NCBI GenBank assembly: GCA_009783565.1
Contig: WRDF01000009.1
Coordinates: 1 to 64,000 of the forward strand
Origin: Rikenellaceae bacterium
GTDB taxonomy: Bacteria > Bacteroidota > Bacteroidia > Bacteroidales > Rikenellaceae
DNA: 64,000 bases
Reading direction: 5' to 3'
The translations under genes and the position numbers were made by a program. Positions 43,081-52,234 of the stretch are shown piece by piece (the stretch's first letter is position 1; each line of letters begins with the position of its first letter). The notes beneath the pieces were generated by a model. It was not told the origin of the DNA, made no database searches, and saw nothing but the letters and a program-made list of their open reading frames with translations.

Positions 43081-44346
43081 ATGTTTATGGCACGGCAGAG
43101 AAGAGTAGTCGTAACGGGCATTGGAACCATCAACCCTCTGGGAAACAGCGTCGAAGAATATTTCGACAACCTTGCCGCCGGAGTAAGCGGTGCAGCTCCG
43201 ATAACTCATTTCGACGCATCGCTGTTCAAGACTCGTTTTGCGTGTGAGGTCAAAAATTACGACTCGGCGAACTATTTCGACCGCAAGGAAGTCCGCAAGT
43301 ACGATCTGTTTACACAGTATGCGCTCATAGTCGCCGACCAGGCGATGGCCGACGCAGGACTGGACGTAGAGAAGATCGACAAAGACATGGCGGGCGTGAT
43401 CTGGGGTTCGGGTATCGGCGGGTTGGAGTCTTTCTACCAGGAAGTCAAGGGCTATGTAGAGGGTGGATACGTCCCCCGCTACAGCCCTTTCTTCATTCCG
43501 AAGATGATCGCCGACATCGCGGCGGGCTACATCTCGATAAAATACGGCTTCATGGGGCCGAACTATTGCACTATATCAGCCTGCGCGTCGAGTAACCATG
43601 CTCTGATCGATGCGCTGAACTACATACGGCTGGGCAAGGCCGACCTGATCATAACCGGCGGCTCGGAGGCGGCGGTGAACGAACCCGGAGTGGGGGGATT
43701 CAACGCTATGCAGGCGCTCTCGACGCGCAACGACGACCCGAAGGCGGCGTCGCGTCCGTTCGATGTGGACAGAGACGGTTTCGTTATCGGAGAGGGCGGC
43801 GGCGCAATGGTTCTTGAAGAATTGGAACATGCACGTGCGCGCGGGGCTAAAATTTACGCGGAGCTTGCGGGTGGCGGCATGAGCGCCGACGCTTACCATT
43901 TCACCGCACCGCATCCGGAGGGACTGGGTGCGATGAAGTCGATGCTCGGCGCGATCCGCGATGCGGGTATGAAGCTTGAGGATATTGACTATGTCAACAC
44001 GCACGGCACATCGACACCGGTGGGAGATCCGGCAGAGATAAAGGCGATACTCGCCGCATTCGGCGAGCACGCTTACAGCATGAACATCAGCGCGACCAAA
44101 TCGATGACCGGCCACCTTCTCGGAGCGGCCGGCGTAATCGAAGCCCTTGCGTCGATAATGGCTATCGATCGCGGTCTCGTTCCGCCGACTATCAATTTGT
44201 CGCAAGTAGATCCTGAGATAGACCAGCGTCTGAACCTCACCCCGAACGTTGCCCAACCGCGTGATGTACGCGCCGTGCTTAGCAATACGTTCGGTTTCGG
44301 CGGTCACAACGCAACTGTTATTTTCAGAAAGTTCGAGAATGACTGA
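43081..44346 (+). CDS. fabF: Beta-ketoacyl-ACP synthase II
   Basis: A 421-residue condensing enzyme of fatty-acid elongation. The catalytic Cys168 lies in NYCTISACASSNHALIDAL, and the two active His are in YVNTHGTSTPVGD and SATKSMTGHLLGAAG. The C-terminal FGFGGHNATVIFR block is typical. The frame opens with two Met (43081 and 43087) and the second (MARQRRVVVTGIG) matches the family start better, so the true protein may be 419 residues. It follows acpP and precedes rnc. Confidence 0.94.
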   Translation: MFMARQRRVVVTGIGTINPLGNSVEEYFDNLAAGVSGAAPITHFDASLFKTRFACEVKNYDSANYFDRKEVRKYDLFTQYALIVADQAMADAGLDVEKIDKDMAGVIWGSGIGGLESFYQEVKGYVEGGYVPRYSPFFIPKMIADIAAGYISIKYGFMGPNYCTISACASSNHALIDALNYIRLGKADLIITGGSEAAVNEPGVGGFNAMQALSTRNDDPKAASRPFDVDRDGFVIGEGGGAMVLEELEHARARGAKIYAELAGGGMSADAYHFTAPHPEGLGAMKSMLGAIRDAGMKLEDIDYVNTHGTSTPVGDPAEIKAILAAFGEHAYSMNISATKSMTGHLLGAAGVIEALASIMAIDRGLVPPTINLSQVDPEIDQRLNLTPNVAQPRDVRAVLSNTFGFGGHNATVIFRKFEND

Positions 44347-44376
44347 GAGTGAGGTGAGTGAGAAAGAGAACAATAA

Positions 44377-44487
44377 TGTCATCCCGAGCGCGCGCGCACG
44401 CGCGATGAGGGATCTATCGCGAGTTTATAAATTCAAAGACAAACTAACGATGGATCCCTCCGTTCTTTCAGAATATTCGGGATGACA
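44377..44487. repeat. Nested inverted-repeat element, copy A
   Basis: The ends are TGTCATCCCGA and TCGGGATGACA. Inside lie GAGGGATC and GATCCCTC with the shared 32-base core (44407-44438) that is identical in copy B at 49947-49978. It also contains a CG-alternating stretch (44386-44404). It fills most of the gap between fabF and rnc and does not interrupt either. Confidence 0.8.
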
Positions 44488-44517
44488 ATAAACATTTACG
44501 ATTGAAAACGGGCGCTT

Positions 44518-46170
44518 ATGTTCCTATTTCTAAAAAAAACTTACCGCAAACGATTCGGCAAGGACAGGCGCTACTACCGAATGTTGGATCGAATTTTCGG
44601 CCTGACCCCCAATAACATAGAGCTTTACAAGCTGGCCCTAGTCCACCGCTCGGCATCGCACTACCTGCCCGATGGCACGGCGGTCAATAACGAACGCCTT
44701 GAATTTCTGGGTGATGCGGTACTTGAAACCATTATCTCGGACTTCGTCTTTATAGAGTTCCCGAATGAGGACGAAGGCTTTCTTACACAAATACGCTCGA
44801 AGGCAGTCAATCGCCTGACGCTCAATGATCTATGCGTCAAGATCGGGCTTTCTGAATATATCTGTACCAACGGTGGCGGCTCGATACAGAAGCATCTGAA
44901 CGGCGATGCGCTGGAAGCCATGATCGGCGCTATGTATCTCGATCAGGGTTACGACCGCACTAATCGCGTGATTCTCAGGATGTTTGCCGACTACATGAGC
45001 ATCTCTGCGATGGAGACGACGGTGACCGATTTCAAGAGCCATCTGATCGAGTGGTGTCAGAAAAGCAAGCACAGCATACGATTCTTGACGCGGCACGGGG
45101 AAGGGTCGACATCGCGGCAACCGATGTTCCGCGCGGCGGTGATTATCGACGATATGGAAGTGGGGCACGGATTCGGCACATCGAAAAAAGAGGCCGAACA
45201 ACAAGCAGCCTACACCGTCTATGCCGCTCTCGACGATGAGCGGGGCGACTCGATACTCGAACTCGTAGACCGTTCGCTTGAACCGTGTCCGCGCTGTGCG
45301 GCCTCGACGGAAGATGGCGCTGTACCTGCGTCACGCCGCCGGCGACGCGGCGGTCGTCGTCATCGCGCGCGAAAATCTTCTGTTGAGGGCGTCGAGAGCA
45401 TTGTTGCAGAAGATGTTAGTACCGCAAATCCTGTTGCGGAGGCTGCTGAAGTTGTTGTAGAAGAGACGATTGCCGCGAAAAAACCGCGCAGACGGAGGAA
45501 GTCCCACGCAGACGCGGCCGATAAAGATGTGATTGTGGCAGCAGAGAAAGTCGATACGGAAAGTCCTGCCGCGCATATTGCAGAGGTTGCGAAAGTCGCA
45601 GAAGTCACCGTAGAAGAAGCAGCCGCTGCGAAAAAACCTCGCCGCAGGCGTAAGCCACGAGCGGAAACATCTGGTACAAAGGCTGTTGGCGCGGAGAACC
45701 TGAGCGCAGAGAACAAACCGACAGAAGCTCTTCCGGCTGAGGAGAAGAAAATTGCTCCTGCAAGAAAACCGCGTGGGCATAAACCGCGCGCGGAAATGTC
45801 TGAGACAAAGGCGATTAGCACGGAAAACTTAAAAACAGAGAACAAACCGGTAGAAGCTCCTCCGGTTGAGGAGAAGAAAATTACTCCTCCTGCGAGAAAA
45901 TCGCGCACAAAGAAGTCATCGACGGAAAGTCCTGTTCTAAAAGAAGTTAGCATGGAAAGCGCGGCCGCAGAGACTGCTTCTGCTGTGAAAAAGTCTCCCG
46001 TAAAAAAGCCTCGCACGAAAAAAGTAGCTCCCAAGACGGAAGTCGCTTCGGCGGAAGACGTCAGCGGTGCGTCGGCATCCTCGCAGCCCAATCCCCAGCC
46101 CAAGCGTAGCGGCGCACAGAAGAGTGCACAGAAAAGCACGCAACGCAAAACGGCGAAACCCAAGGAGTAA
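44518..46170 (+). CDS. rnc: Ribonuclease III with a ~290-residue basic repetitive C-terminal tail
   Basis: A 550-residue protein, about twice the usual 230-250. Residues 1-165 are the RNase III domain with the signature ERLEFLGDAVLE (59-70) and later HLNGDALEAMIGAMYLDQGY (126-145). Residues about 168-238 are the dsRNA-binding domain. From about 255 the sequence is Ala/Lys/Arg/Pro/Glu-rich and probably disordered. It holds the exact repeat AAKKPRRRRK (319-328 and 370-379) and two ~44-residue repeats around EEKKI-P-ARKPR. The catalytic domains look intact. The tail may bind RNA or a partner. No frameshift explains it, as radC starts four bases after its stop. Confidence 0.92.
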   Translation: MFLFLKKTYRKRFGKDRRYYRMLDRIFGLTPNNIELYKLALVHRSASHYLPDGTAVNNERLEFLGDAVLETIISDFVFIEFPNEDEGFLTQIRSKAVNRLTLNDLCVKIGLSEYICTNGGGSIQKHLNGDALEAMIGAMYLDQGYDRTNRVILRMFADYMSISAMETTVTDFKSHLIEWCQKSKHSIRFLTRHGEGSTSRQPMFRAAVIIDDMEVGHGFGTSKKEAEQQAAYTVYAALDDERGDSILELVDRSLEPCPRCAASTEDGAVPASRRRRRGGRRHRARKSSVEGVESIVAEDVSTANPVAEAAEVVVEETIAAKKPRRRRKSHADAADKDVIVAAEKVDTESPAAHIAEVAKVAEVTVEEAAAAKKPRRRRKPRAETSGTKAVGAENLSAENKPTEALPAEEKKIAPARKPRGHKPRAEMSETKAISTENLKTENKPVEAPPVEEKKITPPARKSRTKKSSTESPVLKEVSMESAAAETASAVKKSPVKKPRTKKVAPKTEVASAEDVSGASASSQPNPQPKRSGAQKSAQKSTQRKTAKPKE

Positions 46171-46173
46171 AAA

Positions 46174-46842
46174 ATGGCGGCATCGGACGATCGCGCAATA
46201 CGCGAAAGGCTTGTGCATCAGGGTGTTGGCTCGCTGTCCGATGCCGAACTTATCGCCGTTCTCATACAAGACGGCGGGGCCGGGATTTCAGCTGCCGAGC
46301 TTGCTCAAAACGTACTCGATAAGCATGGTGGAAGCCTGTCACAACTGCCGGTAACGGATATAAAGGCGCTGCGAATGACGGCGGGGCTAGGCCTGAAACG
46401 TGCGGCAATTCTCGCCGCGGCATTCGAACTCGGTCGCCGGCTCGCGCTTGAAGATGCAGTCACGCCCTGCGTGATAACTTCCAACACCGACGTAGAAAAG
46501 ATCTTCCGCCCGCAGATCGCCGCACTCCCTTATGAAGAATTTTGGGTGCTCTATCTGAGTTCGGCCAACACGGTGGTCGGCAAAGAGTGCGTAAGCCGCG
46601 GCGGAATTTCGGAGACGGTGGTCGATCACCGTCTTGTGCTGAAACGCGCCATTGAAACACTTGCCTCCGGCATGATTCTCGTGCATAATCATCCGTCGGG
46701 CATTGCGCAACCAAGTGACGACGACCTGATTCTTACCCGAAAAATCGTCGATGCCGCCGAATTGCTCGATATTTCGGTTCTCGACCATCTCATTATAACC
46801 TCCGGCGATTGTTACAGTTTTCGCGGCGGAGGCGATCTCTGA
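46174..46842 (+). CDS. radC: RadC/YicR-type JAB (MPN+) domain protein
   Basis: A 222-residue protein of the RadC family. Residues 5-70 carry the helix-hairpin-helix part (VGSLSDAELIAVLIQDGG), and residues about 100-220 the JAB domain with metal ligands His171, His173 and Asp184 in HNHPSGIAQPSDDD. Despite the name, a DNA-repair role is not established. The stop of rnc and its start are three bases apart, so the two are co-transcribed. Confidence 0.92.
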   Translation: MAASDDRAIRERLVHQGVGSLSDAELIAVLIQDGGAGISAAELAQNVLDKHGGSLSQLPVTDIKALRMTAGLGLKRAAILAAAFELGRRLALEDAVTPCVITSNTDVEKIFRPQIAALPYEEFWVLYLSSANTVVGKECVSRGGISETVVDHRLVLKRAIETLASGMILVHNHPSGIAQPSDDDLILTRKIVDAAELLDISVLDHLIITSGDCYSFRGGGDL

Positions 46843-46911
46843 GCACGCTGTGTCGTAAATTATGCAATAAACTGTCTTCCCGAACGTTACGTAAGAACTC
46901 GTAATTGAATC

Positions 46912-47796
46912 ATGGCTCGCCGCAATTTCATACATTTCATCAAGAATTTTTCGCGTAAACATCGTCTCAGTCTGCATGACAGGCACGACGAGAGCGAAGT
47001 GTGGTATATGTTCATCAGCCCGCAGAAAGCCCTCGCTATGATCGTTGCCGTCATTCTGCTGCTGTTCATTCTGATCCTCACGCTCGTGGCCTATACGCCT
47101 ATCCTCTCGCTTATCCCCGGTTACTCGGGCGCGAGCCAGCGCGAAACGATGATACAGAGCATTTTGCGCGTGGATTCGATAGAGCGGCGGTTGGTCGAGA
47201 TCGAAGAGTGGGGTTACGACGTGTCACTCATTATGGAGGGGCGCACGCCTTTTATGCGCGACGTGACACAGCGTGGCGATTCGGTGGCCGTCGTCAGACC
47301 GGAGGCGGTAGAGCGCAACGAAGCCGACTCGATCCTGCGCGCCGAGATGGAGGGTGACGGGATATATGCCCTGAACCGCACGGCGGCGACGGGTGCACGG
47401 ACAACGGAAGCTATTTTCCAAACGCCGGTACACGGTGTAGTTACCATGCAATTCAGTCCGGGCGACGGGATGTTCGGGGTGGGGGTGGCGACGGTCGGCA
47501 ACCGCGAGGTGCTTACGCTTGCCGAGGGGACGGTGATTTTCTCGGAATGGTCGCCCGGTGGCGGATATACAGTGCAGGTACAACATGCCGACAATTTTGT
47601 GTCGATAAACCGACGCCTTTCACACTCGATGGTCACGCCCGGAATGCGCGTGCGGCGCGGCGAGGTGATAGGCTACACAGGCGGTGCGGGTGACGAAGGA
47701 GAGGAAGACGACGGCGGCGCGGGCGGCGGCCTTTACGAACTCGAACTGTGGCACAACGGAACGCCGGTGAATCCGGAGAATTATATAATTTTTTAG
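46912..47796 (+). CDS. Membrane-anchored LytM/M23-like protein with no catalytic residues
   Basis: A 294-residue protein. A cytoplasmic basic N-terminus (1-38) is followed by a membrane helix (about 40-62) and a periplasmic part with a coiled stretch (about 78-110). The C-terminal 110 residues have an M23/LytM-like fold pattern (FQTPVHGVVTMQFSPG, GTVIFSEWSPGGGYTVQVQHADNFVSINRRL, VRRGEVIGYTGG). Active LytM enzymes need His and Asp after the first Gly and a His-x-His later. Here MQFSPGDGMFG and ELELW replace them, so it is probably inactive and may regulate another cell-wall enzyme. An acidic Gly/Asp/Glu insert lies near 262-275. Confidence 0.78.
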   Translation: MARRNFIHFIKNFSRKHRLSLHDRHDESEVWYMFISPQKALAMIVAVILLLFILILTLVAYTPILSLIPGYSGASQRETMIQSILRVDSIERRLVEIEEWGYDVSLIMEGRTPFMRDVTQRGDSVAVVRPEAVERNEADSILRAEMEGDGIYALNRTAATGARTTEAIFQTPVHGVVTMQFSPGDGMFGVGVATVGNREVLTLAEGTVIFSEWSPGGGYTVQVQHADNFVSINRRLSHSMVTPGMRVRRGEVIGYTGGAGDEGEEDDGGAGGGLYELELWHNGTPVNPENYIIF

Positions 47797-47814
47797 GTTA
47801 GGTTGTCGTCCAAA

Positions 47815-48852
47815 TTAAATTGTGACTGATTCAGATGATTTATCTATTTTAGCCAAAAGAGATTCGGCGAAAATTTCAAATTCTTCTGTATTCATTACCA
47901 ACGTTTCTATTTTTTCTTCTTCATAAATTGCTTTTGCTTTCTTATAGGCTTTCTTGTCGTTGGTAATGAACATATTGCCGTATGCTCCATAAAAGCAATG
48001 CCGAGCATCATTATATAAATTGTCATACTTATTTTTGTCAGTTAGCTTTTCTGATGCATATCCGACAAAATCTAAGTGCATATATTTACTCGTAATCTTA
48101 TGATACAACTCAGATTTAATATATTGCTTATTTAACCCTAATAGTTCATTAAAATTCTTACCACACGATTCAGTTAAATTTTTATTTACGCTATCAATCA
48201 CATTGCATTTTACATTGCCCATATTTTTATCGAGAGGTATGTAGTCACTAAACTGCTTTTTGAGAGTATTATATTCTTGTGGATCAGTCATAATACGTCT
48301 AATCATGTCTAATGTATCAGCAATAAAACTATACATATTATTCTCTTTATAGGTTCTTGGATACATAGTAGCAAAATACTCCTGACTTTGCATATCCAAA
48401 GAATAAATGTCGATTCCGCTAGGCATAGTCTTAAATAAATCGATAAGACTATACATTTCAACATTGGAAAAGATATTTTCAAATTCCTCGATAGTAGTAG
48501 GTAATATTTGACTTTTATCATTAATTAAGTATTCAAAGAACTCATAAGGTTCTCTTATTGCATAAGTCGGCATTTCATCTTTCTCATACAAGCATATGCA
48601 TTTATTGTCCGATATCGTCGATAAGAATGCAAGGTCTCGTTCCACGTATTTATAACCTTCTTTTTTGTAACTGGGAACAAGGTCTCTCAAATGAGCATCA
48701 GAATAGGGGAAGTCAATTTTACCACTTATTTTTGAGCCAATAATAAAACGATATAGTAAGTTTATATCACTTCTTTCTTCTCGTATTTTTTCATTTCGAA
48801 GCAGAAAAATAATATTTGCATCCAAATAGATGCGGATCAATTTGGTTTTCAT
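47815..48852 (-). CDS. PIN-like domain protein, AT-rich and foreign-looking
   Basis: A 345-residue protein of low GC compared with all neighbours. The N-terminus RIYLDANIIFLL (Asp11) and the C-terminal NDARHCFYGAYGNMFITNDKKAYKKAKAI (Asp282 and Asp299) match the two ends of a PIN-like nuclease fold, separated by about 250 residues of helical insert. PIN-like nucleases cut RNA. The gene stands alone between the LytM-like gene and asd. The start is the only ATG that keeps the YLDAN motif at the front. No antitoxin-like gene accompanies it. Confidence 0.55.
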   Translation of the reverse strand: MKTKLIRIYLDANIIFLLRNEKIREERSDINLLYRFIIGSKISGKIDFPYSDAHLRDLVPSYKKEGYKYVERDLAFLSTISDNKCICLYEKDEMPTYAIREPYEFFEYLINDKSQILPTTIEEFENIFSNVEMYSLIDLFKTMPSGIDIYSLDMQSQEYFATMYPRTYKENNMYSFIADTLDMIRRIMTDPQEYNTLKKQFSDYIPLDKNMGNVKCNVIDSVNKNLTESCGKNFNELLGLNKQYIKSELYHKITSKYMHLDFVGYASEKLTDKNKYDNLYNDARHCFYGAYGNMFITNDKKAYKKAKAIYEEEKIETLVMNTEEFEIFAESLLAKIDKSSESVTI

Positions 48853-48880
48853 GTTTTCATAAAGTAGCTATACATCCAAA

Positions 48881-49903
48881 TTATTTTCTGATGTTATTTT
48901 GCGCCGAAAACGCCACCAAATACTCCGCTATCTGAACGGCATTGAGGGCTGCGCCTTTGAGGATCTGGTCGGCCACGCACCAGAACGTGATGCCGTTCGC
49001 AACAGCAATATCGCGGCGGATGCGCCCCACGTAGATCGGCATGCGCCCCGACGAAACGAGCGGCATCGGATAAACCTGGCGTAAGGGGTCGTCCATCACT
49101 ACAACGCCGTCGGCGGTCTCAAATGCCGCGCGAACTTCCTCTACCGATAGCGGGCGCTCGGTCTCGACCCACACGCTCTCCGAGTGTGACCGCATTACCG
49201 GCACGCGCACGCACATCGCGCTTACCGACAAATCGGAACGCAGAATTTTGCGCGTCTCATGGTGCATCTTCATCTCCTCCTTCGTGTATCCGTTGTCGGT
49301 GAACACATCGACCTGCGGGATAAGATTGTCGGCGAGTTGATACGGGAATTTTTCGACCACCGGCTCGCGCCCTTCGACTATCGCCCGCTCCTGTGCGCGC
49401 AACTCGTCCATTGCGCTTTGGCCCGCCCCGCTCGCCGCCTGATATGTCGCCACATGCACGCGGCGGATATGCGACAGTTTCTCTATCGCTCCAAGCAGCA
49501 CCACCATCTGGATCGTCGAGCAGTTGGGGTTCGCAATGACGCGGCGCGGTGCATCGAGCGCGTCCGCCGCATTCACCTCCGGCACTACCAATGGCACATC
49601 GTCGTCCATGCGGAATGCGCTGGAATTATCTATTATAGTCGCACCGTGTTTGGTTATCGTCTTCTCGAACTCGCGCGAAGTGCCCGAACCCGCCGACAGA
49701 AAAGCGATATCCACGCCTTCGAAATCGTCGTTATGCTGCAATTCCCTGACGGTTATTTCCCGACCTTTGAATATGTATTTCATCCCTGCGCTGCGTGACG
49801 ACCCGAAAAGCAACAGTTCACTGACAGGAAACGCGCGTTCGTCGAGCATCCTCATTAACTCCTGTCCCACAGCGCCGCTCGCGCCCACAATAGCTATTCT
49901 CAT
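48881..49903 (-). CDS. asd: Aspartate-semialdehyde dehydrogenase
   Basis: A 340-residue enzyme making L-aspartate-4-semialdehyde for lysine, diaminopimelate and threonine synthesis. I start at the ATG 49901-49903 ([20 protein letters not shown]). The nucleotide fold is at 3-17, catalytic Cys in [11 protein letters not shown] (about 127), the substrate block [11 protein letters not shown] at about 155, and [13 protein letters not shown] at about 230. The length and motifs are standard. It is transcribed on the minus strand next to the AT-rich PIN-like gene, and a repeat separates it from the OPT transporter. Confidence 0.94.
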   Translation of the reverse strand: MRIAIVGASGAVGQELMRMLDERAFPVSELLLFGSSRSAGMKYIFKGREITVRELQHNDDFEGVDIAFLSAGSGTSREFEKTITKHGATIIDNSSAFRMDDDVPLVVPEVNAADALDAPRRVIANPNCSTIQMVVLLGAIEKLSHIRRVHVATYQAASGAGQSAMDELRAQERAIVEGREPVVEKFPYQLADNLIPQVDVFTDNGYTKEEMKMHHETRKILRSDLSVSAMCVRVPVMRSHSESVWVETERPLSVEEVRAAFETADGVVVMDDPLRQVYPMPLVSSGRMPIYVGRIRRDIAVANGITFWCVADQILKGAALNAVQIAEYLVAFSAQNNIRK

Positions 49904-49923
49904 AATATTTTTCAATAGTAAAG

Positions 49924-50030
49924 TGTCATCCCGAACGCCGTAGGCGGAGGGATCTATCGCGAGTTTATAAATTCAAAGTATATACTAGCGATAGATCCCT
50001 CGTCGCGTTACACGCTCGCTCGGGATGACA
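49924..50030. repeat. Nested inverted-repeat element, copy B
   Basis: The ends TGTCATCCCGA and TCGGGATGACA and the inner GAGGGATCTATCGC with GCGATAGATCCCTC match copy A at 44377, with the shared 32-base core at 49947-49978. It lies between asd and the OPT transporter, and neither gene is interrupted. Confidence 0.85.
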
Positions 50031-50050
50031 AATTTTGTGTAAACAGCCTC

Positions 50051-52039
50051 TTAGCTCTTCGCACGTTTGGCGTCCCAGACGAAATAAGCAATAAGCGCGA
50101 GGTAAACGCCTATGGCGAGCCATTCCGCGCCGCCCGAACCTGCCCAGCGGGTGAGTTCCCAATTCGCTCCTGCGTTCTTCAATACCACGCTGATAACGCC
50201 CATCAGCGCACCCCCCGCTATGAAGCCCGATGCGATGAGTGTTCCGCGGTCTTTGCGCAGCTTGTTGAGCGCGGCATCTTTGCTGCGCGTCGTGACGAAC
50301 CAGCTGATAAGGCCGCCGATAAGCAGCGGGGTGTTCAGGCTCAGCGGGATGAACATTCCAAGTGAGAATGCCAGCGCCGGAATGCCGATCATGGTGAGGA
50401 TCAGGGCGAGCGCTCCGCCTGCGAAATAGAGCATCCACGGGGTTTGGCCGCCCTCCATCAGGGGTTTTATAACGGCCGCCATAGCGTTGGCCTGCGGTGC
50501 GACCATCTGGCTGTCGGGGCCGAAGCCGTAAGTCTTGTTCAGCAGCATGATGACGCCCGCGACGGTTATCGCAGATACGAACGTTCCCACGAACTTCCAA
50601 CTTTGCTGTTTGCGCGGCGTCGAACCGAGCCAATAACCTATTTTGAGGTCGGTGATAAACCCTCCTGCCATCGCCAGCGCGCCGCATACAACACCGCCGA
50701 TGATCATAGCCGCGGTCATGCCCTCCGTTCCGTGCAGGCCTGCGCTGACCAACACCAACGACGTGAGTATCAGCGTCATAAGCGTCATCCCCGAAACGGG
50801 GTTCGTGCCCACGATCGCGATGGCGTTGGCGGCCACCGTCGTGAACAGGAACGCCACGACAAATACTATGGAAGTGGCGATAATGGTGTATGTCCAATTA
50901 TGCAGCACGCCGAATTGGAAGAAGAAAAATATGGCGACCAGCACTCCTATCATCACCGACAGGATCGCTTTCATCGACAGATCACGCTGCGTGCGCGGCC
51001 CGTGTTGCCGGTCGGCTGCCGAGCCTGCCGCACCTTTGCGGCCGCCCAGCTCGCTCACGGCCAGCCCCAACGCCTGCTTGATAATGCGCGACGAGCGTAC
51101 GATGCCGATCAGTCCCGCCATCGCGATACCGCCGATACCCAACGGGCGGGCATAATGCGTAAATATCTCCGCCGCCGACATGTCGCCTATGAGCTTGGCA
51201 ATTCCCTCGCCCACAGGCGCTGCCATGCCCGGCGCAAAATAATTGATCACCGGAATCAGAACGAACCACACGGTGAACGACCCCGCGCAGATGATTGCCG
51301 CGTATTTCAGCCCGATAATATAGCCCAGACCCAGTACCGCTGCGCTCGTGTTCACCGACACTATGAGCTTGAATTTTTCCGCCACGTTTGCACCCCATTG
51401 TGTCACAGCCGTCGAAACGGTCTCGGTCCACAGCCCGAACGTACTCACGCAGAAGTCGTAAAGACCGCCCACCAATCCGCTGATAGCAAGCACTTTGGCC
51501 GAGCCGCCTTTTTTCTCGCCCGACACCAGCACTTCCGTAGTCGCCGTTGCCTCAGGGAACGGGTATTTGCCGTGCATCTCCTTGACGAAATACTTGCGGA
51601 ACGGGATCAGCAGCACTATACCCAGTACGCCGCCGAACAGCGACGCAAGGAAAACCTGATAGAACTGCGCCTCCAATCCAAGAATGTAGAGCGCCGGAAG
51701 CGTGAAGATCGCCCCCGCGACAACTACGCCCGAAGACGCGCCGATGGACTGTATCATCACGTTCTGTCCCAGCATATCCTTTTTGCCGAGCACGCTCCCC
51801 ACGCCCACGGCAAGGATAGCGATGGGAATTGCAGCCTCGAAGACCTGTCCCACTTTCAGCCCCAGATAGGCCGCCGCCGCCGAGAATATAACCGCCATCA
51901 GCAGTCCCATCGACACCGAATATACCGTTACTTCTTTCGGCCTGGTCGCCGCTGGCATCACGGGCTTGTACTCCTCGCCCGCCGCAAGCTCGCGATAGGC
52001 GTTCTCCGGCAACGAGTTGTTCTGTAAGTTCTGTTCCAT
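50051..52039 (-). CDS. OPT-family oligopeptide transporter
   Basis: A 662-residue inner-membrane transporter with about 14-16 hydrophobic helices. The N-terminus MEQNLQNNSLPENAYRELAAGEEYKPVMPA is hydrophilic and the first helix starts at VYSVSMGLLMAVIFSAAAAYLGLKVGQVFEAAIPIAILAVGVG. A cytoplasmic loop near residue 340-355 is basic. The GLKVGQVFEA and LGLGYIIGLKYAA blocks are typical of bacterial OPT proteins that take up peptides or metal chelates. It fits a peptide-using organism. It is minus-strand and divergent from rpsA. Confidence 0.9.
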   Translation of the reverse strand: MEQNLQNNSLPENAYRELAAGEEYKPVMPAATRPKEVTVYSVSMGLLMAVIFSAAAAYLGLKVGQVFEAAIPIAILAVGVGSVLGKKDMLGQNVMIQSIGASSGVVVAGAIFTLPALYILGLEAQFYQVFLASLFGGVLGIVLLIPFRKYFVKEMHGKYPFPEATATTEVLVSGEKKGGSAKVLAISGLVGGLYDFCVSTFGLWTETVSTAVTQWGANVAEKFKLIVSVNTSAAVLGLGYIIGLKYAAIICAGSFTVWFVLIPVINYFAPGMAAPVGEGIAKLIGDMSAAEIFTHYARPLGIGGIAMAGLIGIVRSSRIIKQALGLAVSELGGRKGAAGSAADRQHGPRTQRDLSMKAILSVMIGVLVAIFFFFQFGVLHNWTYTIIATSIVFVVAFLFTTVAANAIAIVGTNPVSGMTLMTLILTSLVLVSAGLHGTEGMTAAMIIGGVVCGALAMAGGFITDLKIGYWLGSTPRKQQSWKFVGTFVSAITVAGVIMLLNKTYGFGPDSQMVAPQANAMAAVIKPLMEGGQTPWMLYFAGGALALILTMIGIPALAFSLGMFIPLSLNTPLLIGGLISWFVTTRSKDAALNKLRKDRGTLIASGFIAGGALMGVISVVLKNAGANWELTRWAGSGGAEWLAIGVYLALIAYFVWDAKRAKS

Positions 52040-52137
52040 ACTATTTGGGTTTTAATTTGTCTGCATATCATGGGAGTGTGAATCCGCCAAATTTAGCGCA
52101 TTTTTTCGAAAAAGATGGCAAAATCGATATAATATAC

Positions 52138-52145
52138 TATCTTTG
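52138..52145 (+). promoter_or_regulatory. -7 promoter box of rpsA
   Basis: TATCTTTG matches TAnnTTTG, with a T-rich -33 region at 52111-52117. It lies 90 bases before the rpsA ATG, leaving a leader that could be regulated. Confidence 0.6.
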
Positions 52146-52234
52146 CCCCGCTCGTTTCGCGCACGCATGTGAGGCGGAATGTCTATACATAATGTCTAAC
52201 CATTTAGTTTACAGCGATTTACGCAACACGAAAC

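Noticed and set aside
50444-52027. 527-codon frame antisense to the OPT transporter
   Set aside because: Reads as Arg/His-rich sequence without a domain. The membrane-protein frame on the other strand is certain.
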